The notes beneath the pieces were generated by a model. The model was not told where the DNA came from, did no database searches, and saw only the letters and a program-made list of their open reading frames with translations. A stretch of 64,000 nucleotides of DNA, from the NCBI GenBank assembly GCA_963556255.1, contig OY744615.1:6033716-6097715 (forward strand). Direction: 5' to 3'. Made by a program: the position numbers and the translations under genes. Of this stretch, positions 27,901 through 41,600 are shown piece by piece. Every line of letters begins with the position of its first letter. Positions within the stretch are counted from its first letter, which is position 1. The stretch comes from Allolobophora icterica (lineage: Eukaryota > Annelida > Clitellata > Crassiclitellata > Lumbricidae).

Positions 27901-30900
27901 AAAGTAGGCTACAGAATGGTACAGTGAGGTGTGGTAAGGTAGGGCAAAGTAAGGCTATGGTATGGTAGGCTATGGTATGGTATGGTATGATAGGGTACAG
28001 TATATTTGAGTGTGGTAGGTATGGTATTGTAGGTTATGGTATGTTACAATATGGTAAGGTATGGTAGGCTGTAGTATGTTAGTGTTAGGGTATGGTATGA
28101 TAGGCTACACTATGGTATGTTAGGGTATGGTATGGCATGTTATGGTTTGGTAGTAAATAAGGACAGAAAAGGGTAGGCATGGTAGGTATGGCAATTAAAG
28201 CAAGACAAATACGGTCAGATTGGACAATAACTCGTCAGATGACTGGAAGATTCTCATTTAAGTAAGTAAGTAAGTATATTCTTTATTATACCAGTTGCAT
28301 AACCGCACTCTGGTGTACATACGTCATAAAACAAAGAAAATGTAAAGCATGAAAACATAAAATAAAAAAAATAAAAACTGAAAGGTCGTCGAAAGAAATT
28401 AATATTTCATAACGCAATTATCTTCCTTCAAAGGCCTTTTATTATCGAGGCTTCTTTCAGGTCGATTGCACGGCTCCTCCTCGAGTCTCTACATTATTCA
28501 TTTATTAATCAGTTCTTACGGTTGATTATCGCACTGGCGCTACATAAATCGCAAACCAATATAATCTGGAAAACCTGGTTGTTGCCAACCGACTGACGCA
28601 AGTTAGGAGTCAGTGTGTAGCACACACACCCACGCTCACATGTACCACGCAATACATGTTGATGCCTTGTGCTTTAGACAATGGCATCACAGAAGTTACT
28701 GGATCTTGACCTGCAGCCAATTCTGATGTTACAATCTTCCTTTGACTGAGTGCCTCAGACAAGGATGCTTCCAATAACTTATCTCTTTGGGGTGCTGTAG
28801 AAATCTCAAGACTAAGATTACAATCACACATATGCAGACATAGATAGTATTAGATACAATACATACATATACACATATCTATGTATATGTATATATCAAC
28901 AGAGAAGTATTTAACAAGAGTGCTGAGACCGAGAAAGAAATGGCGGCTAACCCTCCAGGCAGAAGTATGCAGTTTGTTTCGGATGAGTGCTTGCTCAGGA
29001 AGATACGGATTCCAGTAGATGGAAAAGGAGTGGATCTGGAGCAACTGAAAACATACAACACATCATCATCATCATTATCATCATCATCATTATCATCATC
29101 ATCATCATCATCGTCGTCGTCGTCGTCATCATCATCATCATCATCAATCCATTATCATCTGCACTGTCATCATCATCATAATAATCAACACTATCATGAT
29201 CATTTGTTATTATCATCATCGTCAACAACTGTTCTCCTATGCTGGGAAAGGGCCAGGAGAGCCTCTGTGGGTCAGGATATTGGAGGCTTTCTCTGAATGA
29301 ACGAATGAGAGAATACGTAAATGAATGAAAGAATAATTGAAAGAATACATGAATGAATGAATGTTCATCATCAACATCATCACCATCATCACCCAATCTC
29401 CATCTCCACCAGCAGCAGCAGGCCCCCCAGTCCGCCTGACCTTGTGTACGACGGTGGCCGTGGCGTCGATGTGTTGTGGGCTCCATTGGCTGTTGGTCGT
29501 CTGCAGACTGACCTCCTTCAACATCAGTCCACAGCCAAACGATGCATGGTCTGAACTGGACACCTTCTCCTTCGACACACTGTCCTCGTAACGAACGTGG
29601 ATTCGTTGAATCGTCACCTGGACAACGTAACAACAGGTGTTCAACTTCAATCAGACAGGTGGTATACCATCTGACACGCTCAGACAGCCAATCGTAATCG
29701 TAATCTCGAAATTTCTACAGCGCCCAAAATAGCAAAGACGTGGGAACCAGCTTATTCACAGGTGCTTAGTCAAATCATACTTGATAGGCGGGGGGAATCG
29801 GTTCCAGGTCAAGATCCAAAGGGGTCAGGTAGGCAGACAGTCAGGTGGCTAAGGTGGGTGGTGTTTACAGTTGAAACGGTGAGGGAGATAAGGGGAAGGG
29901 GAGGAATCGGGATAGGATCTGTGAAAGAGCAGTGTTTTCAGTTTTGAATGGAAGACCTGTGGAAAGAGATAGCAAGAGGTGAGGTTTTAGTGAGTTCATA
30001 GGATGGATCAGATATTTGTTCTAAACAGATGCTCACTCATTCTGACAGATAAAACAGGTGGTTAATCAGACATGTAAACAGGCGCTCAATCAAACAGATA
30101 TCCAGGAGCTCAATCTGACAAGCAAACTGAAGGTTAATCAGACAGGTAATCAGAAAAGATAGATGATTAATCTAAAAGGCAAATAGGTGCTCCATCACAC
30201 AGGTAGTTAATTTCATCCCCAAGAAGTGAAAGAGCAGTATATTCCTTAACGTAGCTTCATAGTCAGCCATGCGCATGAAGTGTTAGCAACTTCATTTTCT
30301 TAGCCTCAGCATATGAAGGCGGGTGGCCAATCCTCTCTGTCGCCGTTTCATCTTCCCACTAACAGTGTACAGTCACTGTACTCATTATAGCTGAGTTGTC
30401 TAGGGGTGCAGATGGAGAAGAAATCTCAAAACAAATTTCTGCCCTGGTGAGGATTTGAACCCCTACTTCTCGGTTGAGAGTCCAGCATTCCAACCACTAG
30501 ACTATCACTCACCACTTCACTGAACCCTGAAGCTTGCAGGTAAGCAGATGGTTAATTACGCAACAGGTTAATAAGTATGCAGATAATCAGATATGTACAC
30601 AAGAGACTTGTTCAAGCACAGTTCATTACAACTGGAGCTCCGATAAAACACGGCTGGAGACATGGATTCCATAGAAAATATATTATAACACAGTCTCAGT
30701 ATAATGTGGTTCCTGCTATGACTTTCTAAGACAGCACAATAGCGGTTTATAGTGCATTGTGACGAGTATACATGTGCAGTTAGGTATTAAGTAAGAACGT
30801 ACATAGGTAAAAAATAAGTAAGAAGATATGAAGTTATATTTGGGTAGGTATGTACTAAGTAGCTAAAGAGAGGCAGGTAGATATTTATCGTATCGTATTT

Positions 30901-32614
30901 GGAGATTCGTATAGCGCCCCTCACAGCTGAGGCTACTCAGCAGCGCTCCCAGTGCGACGGCCCCGAGAGAAGAAATAGGTTTTAAGCATGGAAAGGGATG
31001 TAGGAAGAGATCCAGAAAGTAAGGTTACCCCTAGAGAAGAAGGGCATTCCACAGGGAGGGCCCTATGTTGGCAAAAGATGTAGTTTGAGCTAGAGTGGTC
31101 CTGGAATGCGGAACAAAGAGGACATGCCGGTCACGAGAGCAGGCAGTAAGATAGATACGTAAGTATGCCTATACAGGTGTGTAATTGGATGTTAAATAAG
31201 ATAGGTTAGGTATAATTAAAATAAACTGTTGGGTATAAGACTTCAGCCAAATCCAAAAGGTTATGATAATTGATTGAGATTTTCTCTTGAAGTGAAGATA
31301 GGTTTCTGCCCTTGGAATTAGTATTACGGTGCTATAGAAAACATTGGATTAGATTAGATTAGATTAGATTTGGATTGGATTGGATTGGATTGGGATTGGG
31401 ATTGGATTGGGATTGGATTGGGATTGGATTGGGATTGGATTGGATTGGATTGGATTTTTTTTGGATTGGATTGGATTGGATTGGATTTGGATTGGATTGG
31501 ATTTGGATTGGATTGGATTAGATTTGGATTGGATTGGATTAGATTAGATTAGATTAGATTGGATTTGGATTGGATTGGATTGGATTGGATTAGATTAGAT
31601 TAGATTTGGATTGGATTGGATTGGGATTGGGATTGGGATTGGATTGGGATTGGATTGGGATTGGATTGGATTGGATTGGATTTTTTTTGATTGGATTGGA
31701 TTGGATTGGATTGGATTGGATTGGATTGGATTTGGATTGGATTAGATTTGGATTGGATTGGATTGGATTGGATTAGATTAGATTGGATTTGGATTGGATT
31801 GGATTGGATTGGATTAGATTGGATTTGGATTGGATTGGATTGGATTAGATTAGATTAGATTAGATTAGATTGGATTTGGATTGGATTGGATTGGATTGGA
31901 TTAGATTAGATTAGATTTGGATTGGATTGGATTGGATTGGATTAGATTAGATTTGGATTGGATTGGGATTGGATTGGGATTGGGATTGGGATTGGATTGG
32001 GATTGGGATTGGATTGGATTGGATTTGATTTTTTTTTGATTGGATTGGATTGGATTGGATTTGGATTGGATTTGGATTGGATTGGATTAGATTTGGATTG
32101 GATTGGATTGGATTGGATTAGATTAGATTGGATTTGGATTGGATTGGATTGGATTGGATTAGATTAGATTAGATTAGATTAGATTGGATTTGGATTGGAT
32201 TGGATTGGATTGGATTAGATTAGATTAGATTGGATTTGGATTGGATTGGATGAGAATCTGACCTGAATGTTGTTGATGATTGTCGTCGTCAGTTTCTGCG
32301 TAAAACTTTGATTCTGTGAATTTGAATTATCTGGAAGTAACAGAACGACACAATGTCATTCAATCAAGCAATCAATGAAACAATTAAATTAATGACTTAT
32401 AAATCAATCAGTCAATCAGTATATTAGTCAATCATTCACGTTAAGTTTAGCATGAAATCAATTAATCAGTCAGTCAATCAAAATCATTCAAGGCTCAATC
32501 AAGAAATCAGTGACTCATCTTCCAATCAATCACTCAGTTACTCAATCAATCAGTTAATCAAAATCAATCAATGAAATCTGTGACTCATCTTAACAACAAT
32601 CAAGCAACTCATCT

Positions 32615-32650
<36 letters not shown>

Positions 32651-35600
32651 GGCAATCAATCAATCAATCAATCAATCAGGCAATCAGACGGAACCTGTGG
32701 CCGCTGCTGTTCCCTGTTCGAGCAGTTCCAGCCTCTTCCTCTTCCTGGCATTGTCGAGCGCCTGTTCCTTCTCCGCATCATACGGTCGGTCAGTCAGAGG
32801 TCCAGCCAGAATGTAGACATCATCCAACGTACACAGAACAGGACTCGAGAAGAGACTTGTCCATGGAATCTCCAGACAGATTCGACCTGTAAGACCAGAC
32901 AGTCTTCTGCTAAGTAATCGTAATTGTAAACTCCAAATTACTAAACCGCTACTCTAAAATCAAGCGCAGGGCACCAGCTTATTCACGAGCACACCATATC
33001 ATGTCAGAGGGGATTGTCCAGAGATGTCAAAGGAAGGTCCGAGCCTAGCTGCCAGAAAGACTGAAAGACCAGTGAGTGGAGGCAGAGCAGCTGCTAAGTA
33101 AAAAGGTCCCCCATGCCCCCAATGGTTCAGAGAACCTCCCTCAAAATTCGCTCCTGTCCTCAATCCATAGTGGAATGTAGGGGAGGCTCTTGAGCCTCTC
33201 AGTTGGCAAAGGAAGAATCCCAAGGTCCTGGACTCATGATCAGCACATCACAGAACTTCACTTCCAAGTTAACAGCAATACACATTCTCCCACTATGTGC
33301 CAGAAAGTGCAAACAATAGGTCCCGGATGGAGTCCTCTCAGAAGGGTCGAACCCAAAATCACTGCTTACAGTCCAAGTGCGCTACAGAATAAACGGTCGA
33401 TAGCCACACAACATTTAAAAGTGATCAGCGTGTGAACAGTCCACAGGAAATGAAGAACTGTCTCAACCCTGACGTGTCATGCAAGGTATGGCAAAGCAAG
33501 GTAAGGCAAGATACATGGTAAGGTAAGATAAGAAAAGGTAAGGTAAGAATATGTAAGATAAGGCAAGGTGAAGCAAGGTAAGGTAAGGTAAGGTAAGATC
33601 ATGCAAGGCAAGATAAGGTAAGTCCTTCACTCACAATTAACTGCTCAGTGCCATCGACTGATGCTTCATCATTAGATAGTGGAACTTGGGCTTGATATAA
33701 ATGAACGATTCTGTAATGCTTGCCTGTTATGTAACCTGCCCTTTTATTTGGCTGATGATGGGTCCCTGACTGATGGTGATGTCATTGGGGGGGATTCTTG
33801 CCTTACTGTGGGGGACGCTATCGATGCTCCAACGGGTTTTGATGGGGTTTTCATTACGGGCAATAGAGACAATGATCCTGATTTAAACCTTATTAATCCG
33901 GCTACAAGGTCTCATTCTAACTACCATACTGAAGATAGTTTCAATAAATTAATTGAAGACTATAGTCTTCAATCCAATATCAAAATTCTCCACCTAAATA
34001 TACGCAGTTATAACAAAAATCAAGACCAGTTATGGTTGTATGTTAAAAATATCAAAAGTAAATTTCATATAATTGTCCTTACTGAAACTTGGTCTATGGA
34101 AGACAATGAGACCCAAATCTCTTACCCAGGCTATAAGGCCTACATGAGGTCTCGATCATCCAGTAGAGGTGGGGGGGTTGCAATACTGGTCGATGAATGT
34201 ATGCAAGCACAACTTTTGGACATTGACCTTAACTGGGAAAGTCCTGTAGAAATCTTAATACTTAAGATTTCAACTCCAAATAGGCCTAAAATGATCGTTG
34301 GGGCATTATATAGACCTCCAGGCACTAATATGAGTCAATTTAACTCGGATATGGCTTCTCTAACTGCCCACCTAGAGAATATTAGAGGTGACAGTTATAT
34401 TTGTGGTGATTTTAATATTAACCTGATTAATTATGACTCGCACCATCCTACTTGTGACTTCATTAACACAATGTCCTCTCTCTGCTTTCGTCCTATCATC
34501 AACCTACCAACAAGAATAACCACCCATTCCAGTACCCTCATCGATAATATCTTCTCAAACAGATTAAAATATGATGAGTGGCCAGGTGTTTTGTACGCAG
34601 ATATAAGTGATCATTTACCCATTTTTGTTGTTTTGAACTGTAAACTCGAACATACACGTAAAAATAACTATGTAATTTCTCGCCCTAATGACAAATTGGC
34701 TTATGATAACTTTCAGACACAACTTGGTCAAGAGGCCTGGAATGACATTTATGCCTTGGAGGACCCCGATGAAATTTCGATCCTGTTAACTGATAAGCTA
34801 AATACACTCTATGATTCCTGCTTCCCACCTCATTCCCATAGGGCTAGGCTATATAAGGCTAAGACTAACCCATGGATAACCAAGGCATTATTGAAATCTT
34901 GTAGAAAGAAAAATATATTATATAGGAAATATTTAAGATATAAAAATAACGATGCCCTTCTAAGATATAAATCTTATAAAAATAAACTGACCGCTATCCT
35001 ACGAAAATGTGAGAGGCAATACTACATTACTGAGCTGGAGACTCATTGTGGTAATTTAAAAGGCATATGGAGGACTCTGAAAGAGGCCTTACACCAAAAA
35101 GGCCCCCAGCAAAATAATCCTTCTTTACGAATCGATGACAAGATTGTGACGGACCCAACTATGATTGCTGAAGCTTTTAATAATTATTTTGTTAACATAG
35201 GGCCTACACTTGCTTCCAAAATTCCACCCACTACCTGCACAGTCTCTAATTACCTAAAAGAACCCAACATTAATTCAATATTCCTAACCCCTACCTACGA
35301 GCTTGAGATACAATCTACGATTATGAATCTAAAAAATACCAAAGCTACTGGCTCTCTCATAGTCCCCGTGGAAGTGATTAAAAGTTGTGTGACCAACCTA
35401 TCTCTACCAATAGCTCATATGATTAATCAATCCTTCCTAACGGGTATTGTCCCACTTCATCTCAAAACTGCAACTGTGTCCCCAATTTTTAAAACAGGTG
35501 ACTGTTATGATATGATAAATTATCGCCCCATATCAAAGTTATCATGTTTCTCCAAAATCATGGAAAAAATTATGTATAAAAGGCTATATGATTTCCTCAT

Positions 35601-38600
35601 CAGAAGTGGGATACTATACGAAAAGCAATTTGGTTTTAGACAAAATCATTCCACTAGTCTCGCCCTAATAGAAGTAATTGATAAAATTTCGGAGGCCATG
35701 GACAGTGGAGACTACACCTTGGGTGTATTCCTCGACTTGTCCAAGGCCTTCGATACCTTGGACCATGAAAAATTACTTATAAAGCTCCAACATTATGGGA
35801 TCCGGGGTATTGCACTGGAGTGGTTTAGATCTTACTTGTCTAACAGGTTTCACCAGGTTTACTTTGCTGGGATTCTGTCTAGCCTTGCACCAATATTATG
35901 TGGCGTTCCCCAGGGGTCTAACCTGGGTCCTTTACTATTCCTGATTTATATTAACGATGTTACTAATTGTTCCCAGAAATTGAATTTAATCTTGTTTGCT
36001 GATGACACTTCTGCATTCTTAATTGGGAAAATCTATATGGATCTCTTCCACTCTATGAACCAGGAACTCGAGCATTTAGCTCTGTGGTTCCATGTAAATC
36101 TCCTATCATTAAATGTAAAAAAATCTAACTATGTTCTATTTAAAACAAGAAGAAAACGAATAGTAGTATCTTCTATCCCTGTGATTAAAATTGATAATAC
36201 TGAGCTATGTCGTGTAACTCATGTAAAATTTCTGGGTGTTATTATCAATGAGAGTCTCTCCTGGTCTACACACATAGAACATGTCACCAACAAGGTATCC
36301 AAAGTCATTGGTATAATATATAAGCTTAAATGTATATTGCCGGCCACATCTCTTAAGTTGCTATATACGGCGTTAGTTTATCCTCACCTAAACTATTGCA
36401 ATGTCATTTGGGCAGGTGGATATAAGACGAAGCTCCGACCCCTTCTACTTCTACAAAAAAGGGCCGTCAGAATGATCAGTGGGTCCCATTACTATGCAGA
36501 GAGTGGAAGCTTATTTAAGTCACTTAAGCTGCTTACCATTTATGACATTTATAAGTTTCAGCTTGGACTTCTCATGTTTAGGCATCATGCCGGGACCCTT
36601 CCAACACTATTTGCTGGTTACTTTATTGAAAATGCCTCAGTTCACGATCATTATACAAGGTTTAGACACAACTATCGGTCTGGAACATGCAGGACCAAAA
36701 TTCGACAATTCACCGTTAGAATAGCTGGCCCCAAACTTTGGAATGCTATTGGCGCTGATATTCGTAACTTACGAAATTATGTTATCTTTAAATCTGCACT
36801 TAAATCATCCCTGATTGCCCATTACTGCTAACCTGTGAATGTTAGGATTGTTTCAATCTATATGTCCTATTGAACTCTTATGCCTACTATTTATCTCGTT
36901 GTAAAATTTGTAAAATTTGATTAAAGTGTTAATTAGCGGGGATGACTCGATAAGCTGCTCCAGCTTCATCTCCTCGCATTTCGAATAAAGTCTTGATATT
37001 GTTTCTGCTGATAAAACTAAATACAACCTAGCGTTGCACATGGACGCTAAATTTAGTTTATTTTTCCACTGTTACACACCGATTGTACACAGATTGTTAG
37101 TATGATTGTTAGTATTATTGTACTGTTTCGAAATAAAGATTGATTTGATTTGAATAAATGCGTAATAATAATAAATTCAAATGGCAATTGTTTCTTTGTG
37201 GGATCTTCCAAGAGTTCATCTGAAAATTTGGTCTTACCGACGTAACCAGCTTTCACTTCAATCGGCAGATCAAGTTCAAACTGAAACAATCCAGAGAAAC
37301 AAGCCAGAGATACAAACACGTACTGTCCAACGTCTCTTTGCCTGTCTGTCTGTGTCTGTCTGTGTCCCTGTCTGTATATCTCTGTCTGTTTGTGTCTCTG
37401 TCTGTCTGTCTCTTTGTCTGTATCCAGGCTCGACCCTAGGGCAAGGCGAACGAGGCAACCGCCTTGGGACCCGCACTTTCAAGGGCCCGCGCTGCTGGTT
37501 ATAATTTTTTACTGTAATGAGATTGTACGCTGACAACGCTTACGTCACTTAGCAACAATACTGGCGGTCACTTTGCCGCGTGAATGTGAAAGGGTGATTT
37601 AGGAAAAGCGAGCCTGCTTTTCTGATTTGAAAACAGTAGGCGGGTTGAAAATCGATCGCGCTGGGTCGAGTAGGCGAGCGATGCGCGGTCGACCTTGGGA
37701 GCTTTTGTGTCCACTGTCCAGCATATTTTATGTATCGTATTCGTTCGTACAGCTGCATATAATAATCACCTAGTAGGCCTATCCCAATTCCAATTCTGTT
37801 ATATGAGTTATAATGAGTAGGTCTCTTGAAGAGGCGCTAAGAGGCGCTATATAAATTCTCAGAATAAATGAATGAATGAACATTCACTAGAAACCTACCA
37901 TTGACGTAAGATGAAGTGCTGATTTCACAACGTTGGTTGAGCCTTCAACATATGTTGAACACTCATTTTTGGCTTGACCTTTCAGCCGGTAATCCATTCG
38001 AATATTATCGGCGTTCTTTCTGCAGGACTTGCAGTATATTTTGTTCACAGTCCGACGGTTTTCTAATTCGGCTACATCGACATCGAACGAGTCGCCTAAT
38101 TTCCATGACAGATACGTGCTCAACTGTAGGCCTACATTATTATTCGACTTGCTCATCTTCGCAGCCATTGTTGTTTAAAATAATTTCCGAAATTGGTCCT
38201 GTTACGGATGATGTCACGCGGCGTGAGGTGTCGGCCGTTTTGTTATGGCCAATCATATTGCACGAAATTGGAGTTATCAGTCAGCAGTAATTAGGACTGG
38301 TCATGGCACGCATTCACCGCTGCCGCAAGTAAGTAAATTAAAGTAATCTCTATTAGGTAAAAAAAATAATGGTCTGGCTCCAGGTTCGTCTATCGTCTTG
38401 AAGTCTAACTCAGACTCAGAGAGCGACGACCGACTGTCACCGACGGTGAGAAGCCTTCGTCAAGGCGAGCTGTAAATCGCTCGCCGGTAAATTTGCTAGG
38501 CGAGCGACCAAGGAGAGCGATCGATCGCTCGCCTTAAATCAGATAACCTGCAGATAAAGCGGGTAACAACTAGAACCCACGCTATTGTCTATTGTGACTA

Positions 38601-41600
38601 ACGAAGTTTCAGTTAGAAGGATGCTAAAATATCTACTTACCAACATCCTTTTAAGTTGTTAGATATTCAAATAATTCAGTAAAACATAATAACCCGGTAT
38701 TGCTTTCATAGTAATATGCTGGTATTGAGAGCCCGATTTGCATTTTGTGTTCAATAAGCCCAGTGCTTTTTTCTAGAAAAAAGGTTCCGGAACTGAACAA
38801 TTACACTGGTCAACAGTGATTTTATTGCCGATTATATTAGAGTGATTTTAGGGTAAACCTGTGGTGCTGATTCCGAATATGGAGTCGGTTTTGCTAGATT
38901 GGCTCTAGTTTTTGAGTTATTCGACTAATTATGAGAATTTAATGGTTAAACGGAGCACAGTAACAAATCGCATTGAAAACGTCTCAAATTTTGTACCAAA
39001 GTGCACACATAAAATACATAATGGCATTGTCTTCGGTGTGATAACATTTAAACATGGTATCTGATTGAAAAAATCACAATTTTTAGACTTTTCTAAGGCT
39101 TTTGACACTGTCAGACACTCTTTCCTGGCCGACCAACTGGCCATTGCACTAAGTTCCATGGTATCACATCGTCCCTGGCCTGAATTAATGCAAGTATCAT
39201 ACAGGGCTCCGGCATGGGTCCCACCAATTTTATTGTAGCCATGTCTGGTTTAAAACCTCTCTACCACTTTAATCGCATCTTCAAATAAGCAGATGACTGC
39301 CATCTTCTCATACTGGCTTCTAATATCTCCACCACTGTTGCAGAACTTGATCACATAAATGCCTGGGCCCAGAGATGCAATCTTCATCTTAACCATTCTA
39401 AATCCAGCGACATTATCTTCACCAAGTCCAAGACGATCCTTAAATCCTATCCACCACCTATATGCTGAATCTCAAGGGTCTCTTCATTAAAAATATTAGG
39501 AATTGAAATAACCGATAAGTTTGAATTCTCTCCTTATATCCAAAAACTGAGCATAAAGGCTAAGCAATCCCTTTGCGCTCATGGTATCTTGATTTCTCAT
39601 GGGCTCTCGGGCCACAGGCTTCATGACGTGATACGGGCTACCACTGTATGCTATGCTGTTCCCAGGTATGGTTGCTTTGCCAACAAGCAGGAACTTGATC
39701 ATTTGGGCGCAATTATTAGTAAGTTGGTTCGTCTTGGCTCCCTCCCTCCTTCTTTTCCTACTTTTGAGGAACTCTGCAAAAAACCTGATCGTGGTCTCTT
39801 TAATAGCATTCTCAAAAACCCTAGTCACCTCCTCCATGACCTTCTACCTCCCGTTCTAAAGACCGGGTATGATTCTCGCCCTCGTTCCCATAATCTGATT
39901 CTCCCTAGATTTGACTCCCTTACCCAACGAGGTTACTGTGTAGGATGCTGTACAGTTAGGCTCTGTTTCTATTATTTCATTTATCATCTAACGTCATTAT
40001 TACTGTTATATTTCTTCTTTCTCCTTTGTGTATGTAAAGCGCTGTGCGTTTGCTAGCGTTTAGGCCTATTAAAGAATATACTTACTTACTTACTAACTTA
40101 ATTAATTAATGCATAGTTAAACGCCATTTGTACGATTGTTTTATGTCGGTTATCAGGACAATCATGTTGGAGGCTCCAGCAATTATAGTCTGCCATCATG
40201 TGTCTGTCCCATTTGCCTTGATACCTTTCTTCCATGACCTTTATTTCTTGGTGAAACCTCTCACCTTGTTCCTCACTGACATGTCCAAGATTATATGGAA
40301 ATCTATTTAAGTGACCACGAAGAAAGTGTACCTTTATGCTCATATTAGTACCCAAATTTCTTAAGTTTGTGAGCATGTTTTGCACCAGTTCTTCGTAATT
40401 GTCTGCTTAGTTGTTGCCTAAAAAGTTCTGCACAACTAAGACAAAACTGCAACAGGCAGAAGCTTCAGGACCATTCATACATTTTGTGAAATCAGAATCC
40501 ATGATAAGTTTACGATTCCAACTTATATAGCATTCGAAGTGTCCGGAGTGGGGGTATACGTAACAGTGTCTGGACATGGTTCGGACAGGGCGTCCAGACA
40601 GTTCACTGAGTACAGAGGGACAGCAACTAACATCAAGACATAATTCGAGCCAAACAAGTAAATACATACACACATACAGGCAGACATATACACACATACA
40701 AAGACACATACGCACACAAACAAAGACACATATGCACATATACAAAGACACATACGCACACATAGAAAGAAGCATACAAACACACATACAAGGAGACAAA
40801 CACACGGACGCGATGCTGGCCGGCAAATTCGCTACAAAACACAAAATTAAAATATTTAGTTGTTTATTTCGAGGTGTCCATTATCTCATGAACTAGAGCC
40901 AATTCGAAAAAACCACTTCCATTTTTGAATTCAGCGACCCCAAAATACCAAAGAATTGTTCAAATATCCTTGGCAACGAGAAAATTTTTTTATTTGTTGA
41001 CCAGTGTTATGGAAGGGCTAAATTGAGGGCTAAGCCCTAGAAAAAAGGGGTTTGGGTTCAGGGAGGGATCTCGGCGAGACCTTTCCCAAGAAATTTGTTG
41101 ACGTCACATTAATTCAAAATAACTTAATTATTCTTTTATGAAAATAACTAAATTATTTTTAATAGCTGAAAAAAGGTGCCAGAACGCCGTTCTAGAGTGT
41201 CACGGCAGAAAAAAGCACTGATGAAGCTATTTAATTTCCATTATGCATCATTTTAATATACAGGGTGGGCCAAACAAAGTAACCCCCACCAGGTTTTTGC
41301 TAATATTTCGGCCACAAGTAATAATTTTTTAATCAAATTTTACTGGCTTAAAAGTAATTTATATTTACGTATAACAGCCAAATTTCACCAAAATATTTCA
41401 AACAGAACCAAAGTTATATCACTTTTACTAAGTCCACCCACTGTTTTTTTATGGTCCAAAAACATGTAATGCAACAAAAAGTAACAAAAAACGATTTATT
41501 AAGTCACCAGGTGCGGCCCGCACTTCCTAGTGACGCCACTGGTAAGACTGACTCAACCGCCAAAGGGCTTGGGAAAAAGGGGGCTTGGGGAGAGGGCAGA

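Larger units (their letters stand above)
38804..41006. mobile_element. 2.2-kb DNA transposon, CACTG termini, TTA target duplication
   Basis: Terminal inverted repeats CACTGGTCAACA and TGTTGACCAGTG. TTA flanks both ends (38801-38803, 41007-41009), and joining the flanks restores AACAATTATGGAAG as in the uninterrupted MITE at 53151. Subterminal GGCTCTAGTT is also inverted. CACTG ends fit EnSpm/CACTA; a TTA duplication also fits PIF/Harbinger, so the superfamily is open. It holds an orphan reverse ORF (40098-40520) and an RT fragment. Confidence 0.88.
38761..41220. mobile_element. hAT MITE (CAGTGCTTTTTT family), split by a larger transposon
   Basis: The left end CAGTGCTTTTTTCTAGAAAAAAGGTTCCGG is at 38761-38803 and the right end GCTGAAAAAAGGTGCC...AAAAAAGCACTG finishes at 41220. 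Intact copies are at 45888-46138 and 53151-53388. The 2.2-kb insert 38804-41006 separates the halves. Confidence 0.88.

Noticed and set aside
28995..29650. 137- and 212-residue reverse ORFs as genes
   Set aside because: Only 29441-29617 is coding (VPS13 exon 6); the rest is intron and microsatellite.
31343..32250. Interstitial telomere repeat
   Set aside because: TGGAT/TAGAT units differ from TTAGGG-type repeats and grow from a SINE-like tail.
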